Origin: Christensenellaceae bacterium
GTDB lineage: Bacteria > Bacillota > Clostridia > Christensenellales > CAG-138
Direction of reading: 5' to 3'
Length of the DNA: 64,000 nucleotides
Assembly: GCA_031261085.1 (NCBI GenBank)
Contig: JAISKB010000007.1
Location: 32,468 to 96,467, forward strand
The translations under genes were made by a program, and so were the position numbers. The notes under the pieces are model-generated. The model had not been told where the DNA came from. It saw nothing but the letters and a program-made list of their open reading frames with translations, and made no database searches. Numbering within the stretch: position 1 is the first letter of the stretch; each line of letters begins with the position of its first letter. Of the stretch, positions 24,274 through 31,595 are shown in pieces.

Positions 24274-25080
24274 ATGAACTGGAACATCGTTTTGCTGGCC
24301 TTGGGGCTAATGGGCCTTTTGGGCGCGGCGTTTGGCATCGTGCTGAGCATCGCCGATAAAAAGTTTTATGTAGAGACCGATGCGCGGGTAGAACAAGTAC
24401 GCGCCGCGCTCGCCGGCGCAAACTGCGGCGCCTGCGGGTTTGCGGGTTGCGATGCGCTGGCGGCGGCTATTGTAGCCGGGGAGGCAAAGGCGAATGCCTG
24501 CGCGCCGGCCGGAGCGAATGGCGCGGGGCAGATTGCCGAGATTATGGGTGTGAACGTAGCGGTGGGCGATACGTTGGTTGCGCGCGTGCGCTGCCACGGC
24601 GCGCACGATGTAGTGAAGCCGCGCTATCCTTATGAGGGCTACCAAAGCTGCGCCATGGCGGCCTCTTTGGCCGGCGGCCCCAAGGCCTGCCGCTATTCCT
24701 GCCTGGGGTTTGGCGATTGCGAAAGAGCCTGCGCTTTTGGCGCAATCGAGATGCGTGATGGCATCGCCAAAATAAATCCGGCAAAATGCATGTCCTGCGG
24801 CCAATGCGTGGCGGCTTGCCCGCGCAATGTCATCGCGCTGCTGGCGACGGATGACGCGGCGTTTGTGGCCTGCCAAAACCACGATGCCGGCAAGGCGGCC
24901 CGGGCGGCCTGCGCCAAGGCGTGCATCGCCTGCGGCCGGTGCGCCAAGGCCTGCATATCTGGGGCGGTAACGGTGCAAAACCTGTGCGCGGTGGTAGATC
25001 AGGCAACATGCACGCGCTGCGGCGCTTGCGTGCGCACCTGCCCCACGGGCTGTATCGAGGGCAGGATCGCAAAACAGTAG
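24274..25080 (+). CDS. rnfB: Rnf complex subunit B
   Basis: 268 residues from the ATG at 24274 with GGAGG five bases upstream (a start at 24262 is less likely). An N-terminal membrane anchor (MNWNIVLLALGLMGLLGAAF) is followed by the RnfB cluster domain NCGACGFAGCDALAAAIV and then Cys-rich ferredoxin-like regions: CRYSCLGFGDCERAC, CMSCGQCVAACPRN, CIACGRCAKACISGA and CTRCGACVRTCPTGC. RnfB is thought to accept electrons from reduced ferredoxin. Last gene of the operon. Confidence 0.95.
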   Translation: MNWNIVLLALGLMGLLGAAFGIVLSIADKKFYVETDARVEQVRAALAGANCGACGFAGCDALAAAIVAGEAKANACAPAGANGAGQIAEIMGVNVAVGDTLVARVRCHGAHDVVKPRYPYEGYQSCAMAASLAGGPKACRYSCLGFGDCERACAFGAIEMRDGIAKINPAKCMSCGQCVAACPRNVIALLATDDAAFVACQNHDAGKAARAACAKACIACGRCAKACISGAVTVQNLCAVVDQATCTRCGACVRTCPTGCIEGRIAKQ

Positions 25081-25088
25081 TATATATG

Positions 25089-25137
25089 CGGCGGGCGGCA
25101 GGGTGGGCGCGCTCCCATTTTGGCCGCCCGCACTTTT
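25089..25137 (+). terminator. rnf operon terminator
   Basis: GCGGGCGGC (25089-25097) pairs with GCCGCCCGC (25121-25129), followed by ACTTTTGG. The loop is long (23 bases) and itself partly folds. Confidence 0.65.
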
Positions 25138-25149
25138 GGTAAAATGGCA

Positions 25150-25179
25150 TTGACACGCGCGCGCCGCATGAGGTATACT
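25150..25179 (+). promoter_or_regulatory. tRNA cluster promoter
   Basis: TTGACA (25150-25155), 18 bases, TATACT (25174-25179), 29 bases before the first tRNA. Confidence 0.8.
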
Positions 25180-25208
25180 TATTAACGCAATCGCGAAATG
25201 TCCAGCAG

Positions 25209-25284
25209 GGGAGCATAGCTCAGCTGGGAGAGCACTTGCCTTACAAGCAAGGGGTCACAGGTTCGAGCCCTGTTGTTCCCACCA
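25209..25284 (+). tRNA. tRNA-Val (anticodon TAC)
   Basis: Acceptor GGGAGCA pairs with TGTTCCC, anticodon loop CTTACAA, T arm CACAGGTTCGAGCCCTGT, CCA encoded. Confidence 0.95.
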
Positions 25285-25289
25285 ATATT

Positions 25290-25366
25290 GGCCCGGTAGT
25301 TCAGTTGGTTAGAATGCTAGCCTGTCACGCTAGAGGTCAGGGGTTCGAGCCCCCTCCGGGTCGCCA
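25290..25366 (+). tRNA. tRNA-Asp (anticodon GTC)
   Basis: Acceptor GGCCCGG / CCGGGTC, anticodon loop CTGTCAC, T-loop GTTCGAG, discriminator G and encoded CCA. Confidence 0.95.
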
Positions 25367-25402
25367 GCGCTTCTTGTGGCGCATAAGGCACATAAGAAGC
25401 GC
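25367..25402. repeat. Inverted repeat in the Asp-Phe tRNA spacer
   Basis: GCGCTTCTT (25367-25375) pairs with AAGAAGCGC (25394-25402), extended by GTG/CAC after a 2-base bulge. It begins right at the tRNA-Asp CCA end. There is no T run, so it is unlikely to be a terminator; a processing signal is more likely. Confidence 0.75.
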
Positions 25403-25405
25403 CAT

Positions 25406-25481
25406 GCCTCGGTAGCTCAGTTGGTAGAGCAAGGGACTGAAAATCCCTGTGTCGGTGGTTCAAGTCCACTCTGAGGCACCA
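25406..25481 (+). tRNA. tRNA-Phe (anticodon GAA)
   Basis: Acceptor GCCTCGG / CTGAGGC, anticodon loop CTGAAAA, T-loop GTTCAAG, CCA encoded. Confidence 0.95.
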
Positions 25482-25483
25482 TT

Positions 25484-25559
25484 GCGGGAATAGCTCATTC
25501 GGTAGAGCGCCGCCTTGCCAAGGCGGAGGTGGCGGGTTCGAGCCCCGTTTCCCGCTCCA
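25484..25559 (+). tRNA. tRNA-Gly (anticodon GCC)
   Basis: Acceptor GCGGGAA / TTCCCGC, anticodon loop TTGCCAA, T-loop GTTCGAG, CCA encoded. Its CCA end is the first part of a 15-bp inverted repeat. Confidence 0.95.
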
Positions 25560-25595
25560 ATCGTCAGCAGATTCAACCCGTCTGCTGACGATTGG
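25557..25595. repeat. 15-bp perfect inverted repeat overlapping the tRNA-Gly CCA end
   Basis: CCAATCGTCAGCAGA (25557-25571) and its exact complement (25581-25595) with a 9-base loop. The repeat includes the encoded CCA of tRNA-Gly. There is no T run, so transcription should continue to tRNA-Cys. Confidence 0.8.
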
Positions 25596-25611
25596 TTACT
25601 CTCATGTATAA

Positions 25612-25685
25612 GGCACCATAGCCAAGCGGTAAGGCAGAGGTCTGCAAAACCTTCATCCCCGGTTCGATTCCGGGTGGTGCCTCCA
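25612..25685 (+). tRNA. tRNA-Cys (anticodon GCA)
   Basis: Acceptor GGCACCA / TGGTGCC, anticodon loop CTGCAAA, T-loop GTTCGAT, discriminator T and encoded CCA. Short (74 bases), as usual for tRNA-Cys. Confidence 0.95.
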
Positions 25686-25708
25686 TTTTAAACAAAAGCT
25701 GCTTGCAC

Positions 25709-25736
25709 AAAGCGCCCGGCATTACCGGGCGCTTTT
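25709..25736 (+). terminator. tRNA cluster terminator
   Basis: AAAGCGCCCGG-CATTA-CCGGGCGCTTT, an 11-bp stem ending in TTTT. Confidence 0.9.
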
Positions 25737-25789
25737 GCGTTGAAACTATTTATTCTCCATGGGGGATATGGGGATGCAAGCCTTAAAGC

Positions 25790-26158
25790 CTACGCCTCTA
25801 CGACCGAAGCCTCGGCGGCGTTTTTGCACACGCTCTCGATGCCGTTCTTGCAGCTGGCCTTGGCCTTATAGCCCTCGGACGCCAAGATTTTCTCCCCGTT
25901 TTTTGCCTTCAGGCGGAAGCGGAATTCCCCGGCCTTATCGGTATACAGCTCGAATTTCGGGTGCTTTTCCTCCGCATAGCCCGCGGTGGTTTGATCTTCG
26001 ATGTTGGCGGCAGCGGCATTCGTCTGCACGCTCTTCACGCCGTTTAGGCAGGCGGCCTTAGAGGAATATACTTCGCTCACGCCGATGATTTCGCCATTGC
26101 CCGCAACCAAGTTGAATTTAAAACCGTTCTTCGCTTCGGATACCACAAACTTGCCCAT
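25790..26158 (-). CDS. DUF1508 (YegP-like) protein with two repeats
   Basis: 122 residues built from two copies of the roughly 50-residue DUF1508 unit: the first around FVVSEAKNGFKFNLVAGNGE and SSKAACLNGVKSV, the second around FELYTDKAGEFRFRLKAKNG and KAKASCKNGIESV. The family is small, soluble and widespread (YegP in E. coli), without a firmly established function. The start follows TAGGAGGCAAAAGC. It is a single gene convergent with the tRNA terminator. Confidence 0.93.
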   Translation of the reverse strand: MGKFVVSEAKNGFKFNLVAGNGEIIGVSEVYSSKAACLNGVKSVQTNAAAANIEDQTTAGYAEEKHPKFELYTDKAGEFRFRLKAKNGEKILASEGYKAKASCKNGIESVCKNAAEASVVEA

Positions 26159-26260
26159 GCTTTTGCCTCCTAAAATATGCTAAAAATATATGTATATATC
26201 CAGCTATATTCTAATGCATATGCTCTAAAAACGCAAGCGTGCGCCGGTATCGGCTCATAT

Positions 26261-26291
26261 AAAACGAAGCGCGCCCATTTACGGGCGCGCT
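26261..26291 (-). terminator. Terminator of the isochorismatase-like gene
   Basis: AGCGCGCCC / GGGCGCGCT with a 6-base loop, followed on the minus strand by TCGTTTTA. Confidence 0.75.
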
Positions 26292-26331
26292 CGTGCAAGC
26301 ATATGCTTTGGAGGTTGGCGGAGGACGCCGC

Positions 26332-26964
26332 CTAGCCCTGCGGCAGCATGGATTGCGCGTATTCCACACCCAGCCCATAGGCGCCGCTGTGCTCCTTTAT
26401 GATGCCCATGACCGCGTCGTAGGTATCCTTATTGTTCCAGTCGCGCTGGAACTCCAGCATGGTCTGCTGCCAGGTTAGGGGGATGACGCCAAACTGCACC
26501 ATGCGCAGTATCGCCATGTGATGCGCGGCCTTCGAAGCGCCGCCCGAAGCATCGGTGACCACATACACCTCATACCCGTCGGATAGGGCGCAGAGCGCGG
26601 GGAAGGTGACGCAGGCCTCCGTCCATAGGCCGGCAAGTATGAGCTTTTTGCGCCCGGTGCCCTCTACGGCGGCTTTAAAATTGGCATCCTCCCAGGCGTT
26701 GATCATGGTGCGGTCGAGGGGGTTTATGCCGGGATACACGTTTTGCAGCCTGGAATACATCCAGCCCGAAAAGCCGGAGGCCTCCACGGTGGATAGGATG
26801 CAGGGCACGTTGAATACCTGCGCGGCCTTCGCCAGCGCTACCACGTTGTTTTCGATGCAGGCGCGGCTGTCGCTCTCCACGCCAAAAAACATCTGCGGCT
26901 GTTCGTCGATGATGGCCATAACAACCTGTTCCGGATCCAATAAGCAGTTTTGATAGTTTCGCAT
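26332..26964 (-). CDS. Isochorismatase-family cysteine hydrolase (YcaC-like)
   Basis: 210 residues. The cysteine-hydrolase triad is visible: Asp in VVMAIIDEQPQMFF (about residue 20), Lys in GRKKLILAGLWTEACV, and the Cys of TEACV (about residue 150). The cis-peptide-type loop and overall length match YcaC-like hydrolases of unknown substrate. It is followed upstream by a flavin-type oxidoreductase gene 78 bases away, with which it may share a transcript. True isochorismatase activity is unlikely, as no siderophore genes are nearby. Confidence 0.88.
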   Translation of the reverse strand: MRNYQNCLLDPEQVVMAIIDEQPQMFFGVESDSRACIENNVVALAKAAQVFNVPCILSTVEASGFSGWMYSRLQNVYPGINPLDRTMINAWEDANFKAAVEGTGRKKLILAGLWTEACVTFPALCALSDGYEVYVVTDASGGASKAAHHMAILRMVQFGVIPLTWQQTMLEFQRDWNNKDTYDAVMGIIKEHSGAYGLGVEYAQSMLPQG

Positions 26965-27042
26965 AATACGTTCCTTTCTGCGGGGCGATCTTATGCGAAT
27001 AGCTTGCGGTGCGGCGGGCGGTTTTATGCGCCGCGGCGCCGC

Positions 27043-27435
27043 TTAAAAGCGGATGATTTCGGGCTCGCCCGCAAACGACCAGATGGAAGCCTCCGCATCC
27101 TTTAACCAAAGCACCTCGGTGTTGGCGTCCTCCGGGCTATAGCGGTCGCGCAGCTGCGGATAGGCCGCAAGCATGCTCTCCTTCGCCTCCCGGCGTTCAT
27201 CCCGCACGGCGGTCGCCGCCACGCGAATCCACCGCTCGCCATCGAACGCGCAAAGCTCCACCTTGGGGTTTGCGGCTATCTGCTTGGATACGTTTTTGCT
27301 TTTCCCGGTTTGGATATACAGCTTGCCGTCAAATATGTGGATGGTGCCAAAGGGGCGCACGCGGGGCTGGCCGCCTTCGGCCGTGGCCAAGTAGTATGTT
27401 TGGGTCTTCTTTAAAAAATCGTAGATTTTTTGCAT
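27043..27435 (-). CDS. Pyridoxamine 5'-phosphate oxidase-like flavoprotein
   Basis: 130 residues from the ATG at 27435 with CGGAGG eight bases upstream; an ATG at 27456 lacks such a site. A split-barrel FMN-binding fold is suggested by TYYLATAEGGQPRVRPFGT and KLYIQTGKSKNVSKQI, then VELCAFDGERWIRV and the C-terminal WSFAGE. Proteins of this size are usually FMN or F420-like reductases acting on unknown substrates, not true PdxH. Confidence 0.87.
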   Translation of the reverse strand: MQKIYDFLKKTQTYYLATAEGGQPRVRPFGTIHIFDGKLYIQTGKSKNVSKQIAANPKVELCAFDGERWIRVAATAVRDERREAKESMLAAYPQLRDRYSPEDANTEVLWLKDAEASIWSFAGEPEIIRF

Positions 27436-27492
27436 GAATTTATCCTCCGTAAGCATTATTTTTTCTAATTATATCCAAAAGCGAGGGCAATA

Positions 27493-27885
27493 TCAACACG
27501 GCGCGGGTGGTTCATTGCCCTGCTGTACCCCCTTCTGCATCAAAGTGAGGTTGCGCCGTATGCGCGCATCCTCCGGGGCATAGTGAAGCGCGGCGCGCGC
27601 CATGGCCGGGGCAAACGTTTCATCCAAGTCGGTGCATACGCAAATATCCGCGTCCTGGGGCACCAGCTGCAGGGCACGGTTGCGCGCGGTATCGAACGGC
27701 CAGGGCGCAATGCGCTCCTCCGCCACCCATGTGCCCAGCGCGCGGAGCAGCTCCGGCGTGCCATCCCGGCTGCCGGTATCGAGCACATAAACTGCATCCG
27801 CCTCGGCCATGGATGCCATCCAGCGGGCGGCGAACTTGGCTTCATCCTTGCATATGGCGTATACGCATACCTTGTATTTGGGCAT
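27493..27885 (-). pseudogene. Truncated family 2 glycosyltransferase
   Basis: 130 residues from MPKYKVCVYAICKDEAKF. The nucleotide-sugar-binding half is present (ICKDEAKFAARWMASM, VYVLDTGSRDGT, DTARNRALQLVP, CTDLDE), but the acceptor-binding part expected next is absent. The sequence jumps from CTDLDETFAPAM to ARAALHYAPEDARIRRNLTLM, which looks like the tetratricopeptide tail of a much longer relative (typically 300 or more residues). This is best explained by an internal deletion. It may be non-functional, though the frame and the ribosome site GGAGG are intact. Confidence 0.6.
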
Positions 27886-27926
27886 TTTTACCTCCGGCTG
27901 TACTATGGGTTGCCGTGCGGCTTTCA

Positions 27927-27960
27927 CAAAAAAAGCCCCGGGAGCAAAAGCCCCCGGAAC
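27927..27960 (-). terminator. Terminator of the collagen-like gene
   Basis: On the minus strand CCGGGGGC-TTTT-GCTCCCGG (one G-U pair) followed by GGCTTTTTTT. Confidence 0.8.
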
Positions 27961-27974
27961 TATGTTATGCGGTG

Positions 27975-29105
27975 TTAGCTGATTCGTATCACGCTCATGC
28001 TGGCAGCAAAGCTGTTCCCCGCGCCCTCCGCGGTGGTGAGGAAGAAGCTGTGCCCGCTGCGGTTGCGCAGCACCAGCGCATCGCCCGCGTGCAGCTCGGC
28101 CACATACGAACCCGTGACGGGGATACCCGAAACGGCGGCGTTGCTGCCTGCGTGCGCATAGGTGATGGCGCCATCCAGCGTTTCCAACGCAACCACCACA
28201 TCCGTGCTTTCGAGGCGGCAGCTCGAGGTGAGCAGCGTCCAGTAGAACGAGTAGGTTCCATCCGCGAGCACGCGCACGGCGCTGAAGGCATAATCGTACA
28301 CGAGGTCGCCGCCGATGGTGGAATAATTTTCGATGTAGATGGCGCCGCCATCCGGGATTTCATCCGCCGAGGCAATCAGCTCGTTGTACAGCGCGGCATT
28401 GACGCGCGGCGCGTCCGCACCGGCAGGGCCTGTGGCCCCGGTCGCGCCTGTTGCGCCCACCGCGCCGGGAATACCCTGCGGGCCGACGGGGCCAACTTCA
28501 CCCGGGATGCCTTGCGGGCCAACGGGGCCTATGGGGCCGGTCGCGCCGGTTAAACCCACAGGGCCAATTGAGCCGGGAATACCCTGCGGGCCAGCGGGGC
28601 CTGTAGCGCCGGCGGGGCCTTGCAGGCCGAGGCCGCCGCTCAAGCCCACGGGGCCTGCGGGGCCCATAGGGCCAGCAGCGCCGGTTAAACCCACAGGGCC
28701 AACCGCGCCGGGTATACCCTGCGGGCCCATTGCGCCGGCAGCGCCGGTTAAGCCCATGGGGCCAACGGGGCCTACTGCGCCGGTCGCGCCTCTGGCGCCC
28801 GGCGTGCCTGCGGGCCCTATTGCGCCTCTGGCGCCCGGTGTGCCCGCGGGGCCGGCAGGGCCGCGCGCGCCAATTGCACCGGCAGGGCCAGAGGGGCCTT
28901 GCGCGCCTGCCCGGCCGGCGGGCCCGGTTGCTCCGGTGAGCCCGGTTGCTCCGATGGGTCCGGTTGCTCCGGTGAGCCCGGTAGGCCCCACGCAGCAGCT
29001 ACAGTTGCAGTTGCCGCCGCAGTTGCAGCTGCCGTTGTTGCAGCCGCAGTCCGGATCCACGCGCAGGTCACGATATATATTGGTATTGTTGTTGGATTTA
29101 TACAT
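27975..29105 (-). CDS. Collagen-like repeat surface protein (exosporium type)
   Basis: 376 residues. The N-terminus is Asn-rich, then Cys-rich ([20 protein letters not shown]). About 60 Gly-X-Y triplets follow ([35 protein letters not shown] and so on, residues roughly 40-225), with frequent Thr and Ala in the Y position as in bacterial collagens. The C-terminal domain of about 140 residues ([20 protein letters not shown] to SVIRIS) is likely a trimerising beta-domain, as in BclA-type spore-hair proteins. The Cys cluster may crosslink or anchor it. The start follows AAAGGAGATTCTT. An antisense open frame of 283 codons is a by-product of the repeats. Confidence 0.88.
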   Translation of the reverse strand: MYKSNNNTNIYRDLRVDPDCGCNNGSCNCGGNCNCSCCVGPTGLTGATGPIGATGLTGATGPAGRAGAQGPSGPAGAIGARGPAGPAGTPGARGAIGPAGTPGARGATGAVGPVGPMGLTGAAGAMGPQGIPGAVGPVGLTGAAGPMGPAGPVGLSGGLGLQGPAGATGPAGPQGIPGSIGPVGLTGATGPIGPVGPQGIPGEVGPVGPQGIPGAVGATGATGATGPAGADAPRVNAALYNELIASADEIPDGGAIYIENYSTIGGDLVYDYAFSAVRVLADGTYSFYWTLLTSSCRLESTDVVVALETLDGAITYAHAGSNAAVSGIPVTGSYVAELHAGDALVLRNRSGHSFFLTTAEGAGNSFAASMSVIRIS

Positions 29106-29146
29106 AAGAATCTCCTTTCATCATAAGAACCGTTTCCGGCTCCATA

Positions 29147-29175
29147 TAGAATATGAAAGCGGGGGGTTGCGGGTG
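29147..29175 (-). promoter_or_regulatory. Possible sigma-K-like sporulation promoter of the collagen gene
   Basis: On the minus strand CATATTCTA (29147-29155) fits the sigma-K -10 pattern CATAnnnTA, and GCACC places the AC of the -35 about 17 bases upstream. It lies 42 bases before the start codon. The match is short and degenerate, so it is suggestive only. Confidence 0.45.
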
Positions 29176-29249
29176 CTATGCGATCCATAATAAATGGCAT
29201 ATGTGTATACCGTTGTGCAGCCGCGTATGTATACCCGTATGCGTCGGCA

Positions 29250-29278
29250 TTTACAGATTATGGCACATATGTTATAAT
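29250..29278 (+). promoter_or_regulatory. liv operon promoter
   Basis: TTTACA (29250-29255), 17 bases, TATAAT (29273-29278). The leader to livJ is about 160 bases; I see no known riboswitch in it. The whole gap 29106-29447 otherwise holds no gene. Confidence 0.7.
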
Positions 29279-29447
29279 TCATAAGAAATTATTCCAATTT
29301 GCAAAATTTGTTTTTGAGGCGGTTCGCTATCGGCAAACAATGGAGATTTCGCCCTGCAGACCCATTTTCGGTCACGCTTGCATTTGTGTATACCATGCCA
29401 AGGCTATGCCGGCATTGATATAAAAATCCGCATATCAGGAGGAAACC

Positions 29448-30605
29448 ATGAAGAGAATATTCGCTTTTGCCTTTGCGGCGCTGATGATCGCCGCTGCGTT
29501 GGCCGGTTGCGCCAGCGCGCCTAAAGCAGGCACCACCATCAAGATCGGTTGGATAGGATCCCTGACCGGCGACAGCGCCGTATGGGGTACCAACGAGAGC
29601 AACATGCTCAAAATGCTGGTAGAGGAGACGAACGCCAGCGGCGGCTTAATGGGGCGTCAGGTGGAGCTGATTTGCTACGATACCAAGGGAGATGCCAACG
29701 AGGCCGTGAATGCCGCCCGGCGTATCGCCTCGCAGGATGGGGTTTGCGCCATCATAGGGCCCAACGCCTCGTCGCACTGCATTGCGATGCAAGGCGTGCT
29801 CGAGGAGCTCAAGCTATCCGACATCTCGACCTGCGGCACCAACCCCAAAATCACGGTGGATGCCGACACCGGGGCGGTGCATCCCTATAACTTCCGCGTA
29901 TGCTTTACCGACCCGTATCAGGGCGCGATAGCGGGCGGCTATGCCTACGACGAGCTGGGCTTCACCAAGGCTGCGATACTCTATGATATTTCCGACGACT
30001 ATTCCCAGGGCCTAACGCAGTACTTTATAGATACCTTCACGGGCCGCGGCGGCCAAATCATAGCGCAGGAAGCCTTTAAAAAGGACGATGTGGACTTCCG
30101 CGCGCAGCTGACCAAAATAAAAGAGACCAACCCCGAAGTGCTGTTCCTCCCCATCTACTATAAAGAGGTTGCGCTCATCGCCAAGCAGGCGCGGGAGCTG
30201 GGCATCGAGGCCGTGCTGATGGGCGGCGACGGCTGGCCCTCGGATATGCTTTTTGAAATGGCCAAGGAAGAGCTGCAGGGCAGCTACATCGTGAACCATC
30301 TCGATGTGAACGATCCTGAATTTGCTCCGCTCAAAGAGAAGTTCGAGAGCAAGTATAACACCACGCTGGAGATGAACGGCTACATGGCGCATGACGCATA
30401 CCTCGTGCTGGTAGCGGCCATCGAAAAGGCCGGCGGCGATGGCCGCGCGGCTATCACGGCGGCGCTCACCGAGGTTAGCGTAGAGGGTGTGACCGGCACC
30501 ATCAAGCTTTCGGCCGAGGATCATAACCCCATCGGCAAAGAGGGCTCCATCGTAAAAATCGAAGGCGATACCTATCAGTTCATTCAAAAATACGGCGCAA
30601 AATAA
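29448..30605 (+). CDS. livJ: Branched-chain amino acid ABC transporter, substrate-binding lipoprotein
   Basis: 385 residues. A lipoprotein signal (MKRIFAFAFAALMIAAALAG then Cys21) anchors it outside the membrane. The Leu/Ile/Val-binding (periplasmic-binding type I) fold is recognisable: KIGWIGSLTGDSAVWGT, GGLMGRQVELICYDTKGD, CAIIGPNASSHC, VRDYSQG-like DISDDYSQGLTQYF. The ligand may be branched-chain amino acids, or other amino acids or amides as in many LivJ relatives. The start follows CAGGAGGAAACC. It heads livJHMGF. Confidence 0.94.
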   Translation: MKRIFAFAFAALMIAAALAGCASAPKAGTTIKIGWIGSLTGDSAVWGTNESNMLKMLVEETNASGGLMGRQVELICYDTKGDANEAVNAARRIASQDGVCAIIGPNASSHCIAMQGVLEELKLSDISTCGTNPKITVDADTGAVHPYNFRVCFTDPYQGAIAGGYAYDELGFTKAAILYDISDDYSQGLTQYFIDTFTGRGGQIIAQEAFKKDDVDFRAQLTKIKETNPEVLFLPIYYKEVALIAKQARELGIEAVLMGGDGWPSDMLFEMAKEELQGSYIVNHLDVNDPEFAPLKEKFESKYNTTLEMNGYMAHDAYLVLVAAIEKAGGDGRAAITAALTEVSVEGVTGTIKLSAEDHNPIGKEGSIVKIEGDTYQFIQKYGAK

Positions 30606-30621
30606 CAGCGGGTTCGCTATG

Positions 30622-30656
30622 CGCCGGGGCTTGGTGTGTTTCGCCAAGCCCCGGCG
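30622..30656 (+). other. Strong hairpin between livJ and livH
   Basis: A 13-bp perfect stem, CGCCGGGGCTTGG / CCAAGCCCCGGCG, with a 9-base loop and no T run. Such intercistronic hairpins usually protect the upstream message, giving more binding protein than permease. Confidence 0.75.
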
Positions 30657-30703
30657 TGTAAAAGAGCACAATCGGTTTTTCGGGTCGTTAAGGAGCCATT
30701 TTT

Positions 30704-31582
30704 ATGTCGGTGTTTTTTCAGCAATTGGTCAACGGCCTGTCGCTGGGCAGCGTGTATGCGCTGATGGCGGTGGGGTATTCGCTGGTGTACAGCATTATGA
30801 ACTTTTCCAACTTCGCGCATGGCGGCGTGATTATGGTGGGCGCCTACATCGGCTTTTTCGCCATGACGGCGCTGGGCTTGCCGTTTGCCGTCGCCTTTTT
30901 TGTGTGCGGCGCGGGTGCGGGGCTGTTGGCCGTTCTGCTCGAGCGGCTGGTATACCGCCCGTTGCGCAGCCGCAACGCGCCCTTCCTCTATTTCATCATA
31001 TCGGCCATGGGGGCATCCATATTCCTCGAAAACTTCGTGATTGCCACCATTGGGCCTACCTTCCGCACCTATCCGCCGGTATTTGGCAGCGCCCCCTTTA
31101 ATGTGGGCGGCATTTCGATAGGGCGCATAGATGTGTTTATGATTATCGTGGCGGCGCTGGGCTTGCTGCTGCTGATGTTTATTATCGAAAAAACAAAAAT
31201 CGGGCTGGCCATCCGCGCCAGTTCCTACAACATAAAGGCGAGCACGCTGATGGGCGTCAACGTCAATATGGTGATATTTACGATATTTTTGCTGGGCGGC
31301 GTGCTGGCGGGGTATGCGGGCATGCTGTTTGGCATGAAATACACGGTTTACCCGCAAATCGGCAACATTACGACCAAGAGCTTTATCGCGGCCGTGTTTG
31401 GCGGCTTGGGCAGCCTGCCCGGCGCCATCATAGGCTCGTTGATACTCGGCTTGCTGGAAACCAGCATTTCCGCGATTGGCCTTTCCAGCTGGAGGGATTT
31501 GTTCTCCTTCGCGGTGCTCATATTCGTGCTGGTCATCAAGCCCTCGGGCCTGATGGGCAAGTTCACCGAAGATAAGGCATAA
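30704..31582 (+). CDS. livH: Branched-chain amino acid ABC transporter permease LivH
   Basis: 292 residues, a multi-helix membrane protein. LivH features: FFQQLVNGLSLGSVYALMAV at the N-terminus, NFAHGGVIMVGAYIGF, and the ATPase-coupling loop KTKIGLAIRASSYNIKASTLMG. The start follows AAGGAGCCATTTTT. Separated from livJ by a strong hairpin and followed by livM after 13 bases. Confidence 0.95.
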   Translation: MSVFFQQLVNGLSLGSVYALMAVGYSLVYSIMNFSNFAHGGVIMVGAYIGFFAMTALGLPFAVAFFVCGAGAGLLAVLLERLVYRPLRSRNAPFLYFIISAMGASIFLENFVIATIGPTFRTYPPVFGSAPFNVGGISIGRIDVFMIIVAALGLLLLMFIIEKTKIGLAIRASSYNIKASTLMGVNVNMVIFTIFLLGGVLAGYAGMLFGMKYTVYPQIGNITTKSFIAAVFGGLGSLPGAIIGSLILGLLETSISAIGLSSWRDLFSFAVLIFVLVIKPSGLMGKFTEDKA

Positions 31583-31595
31583 GGGGGGCGGGCAT

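Noticed and set aside
28339..29190. 283-codon Pro/Ala/Gly-rich open frame antisense to the collagen-like gene
   Set aside because: It is the complement of the Gly-X-Y repeats; the minus-strand frame has the ribosome site, Cys-rich head and globular C-terminus.
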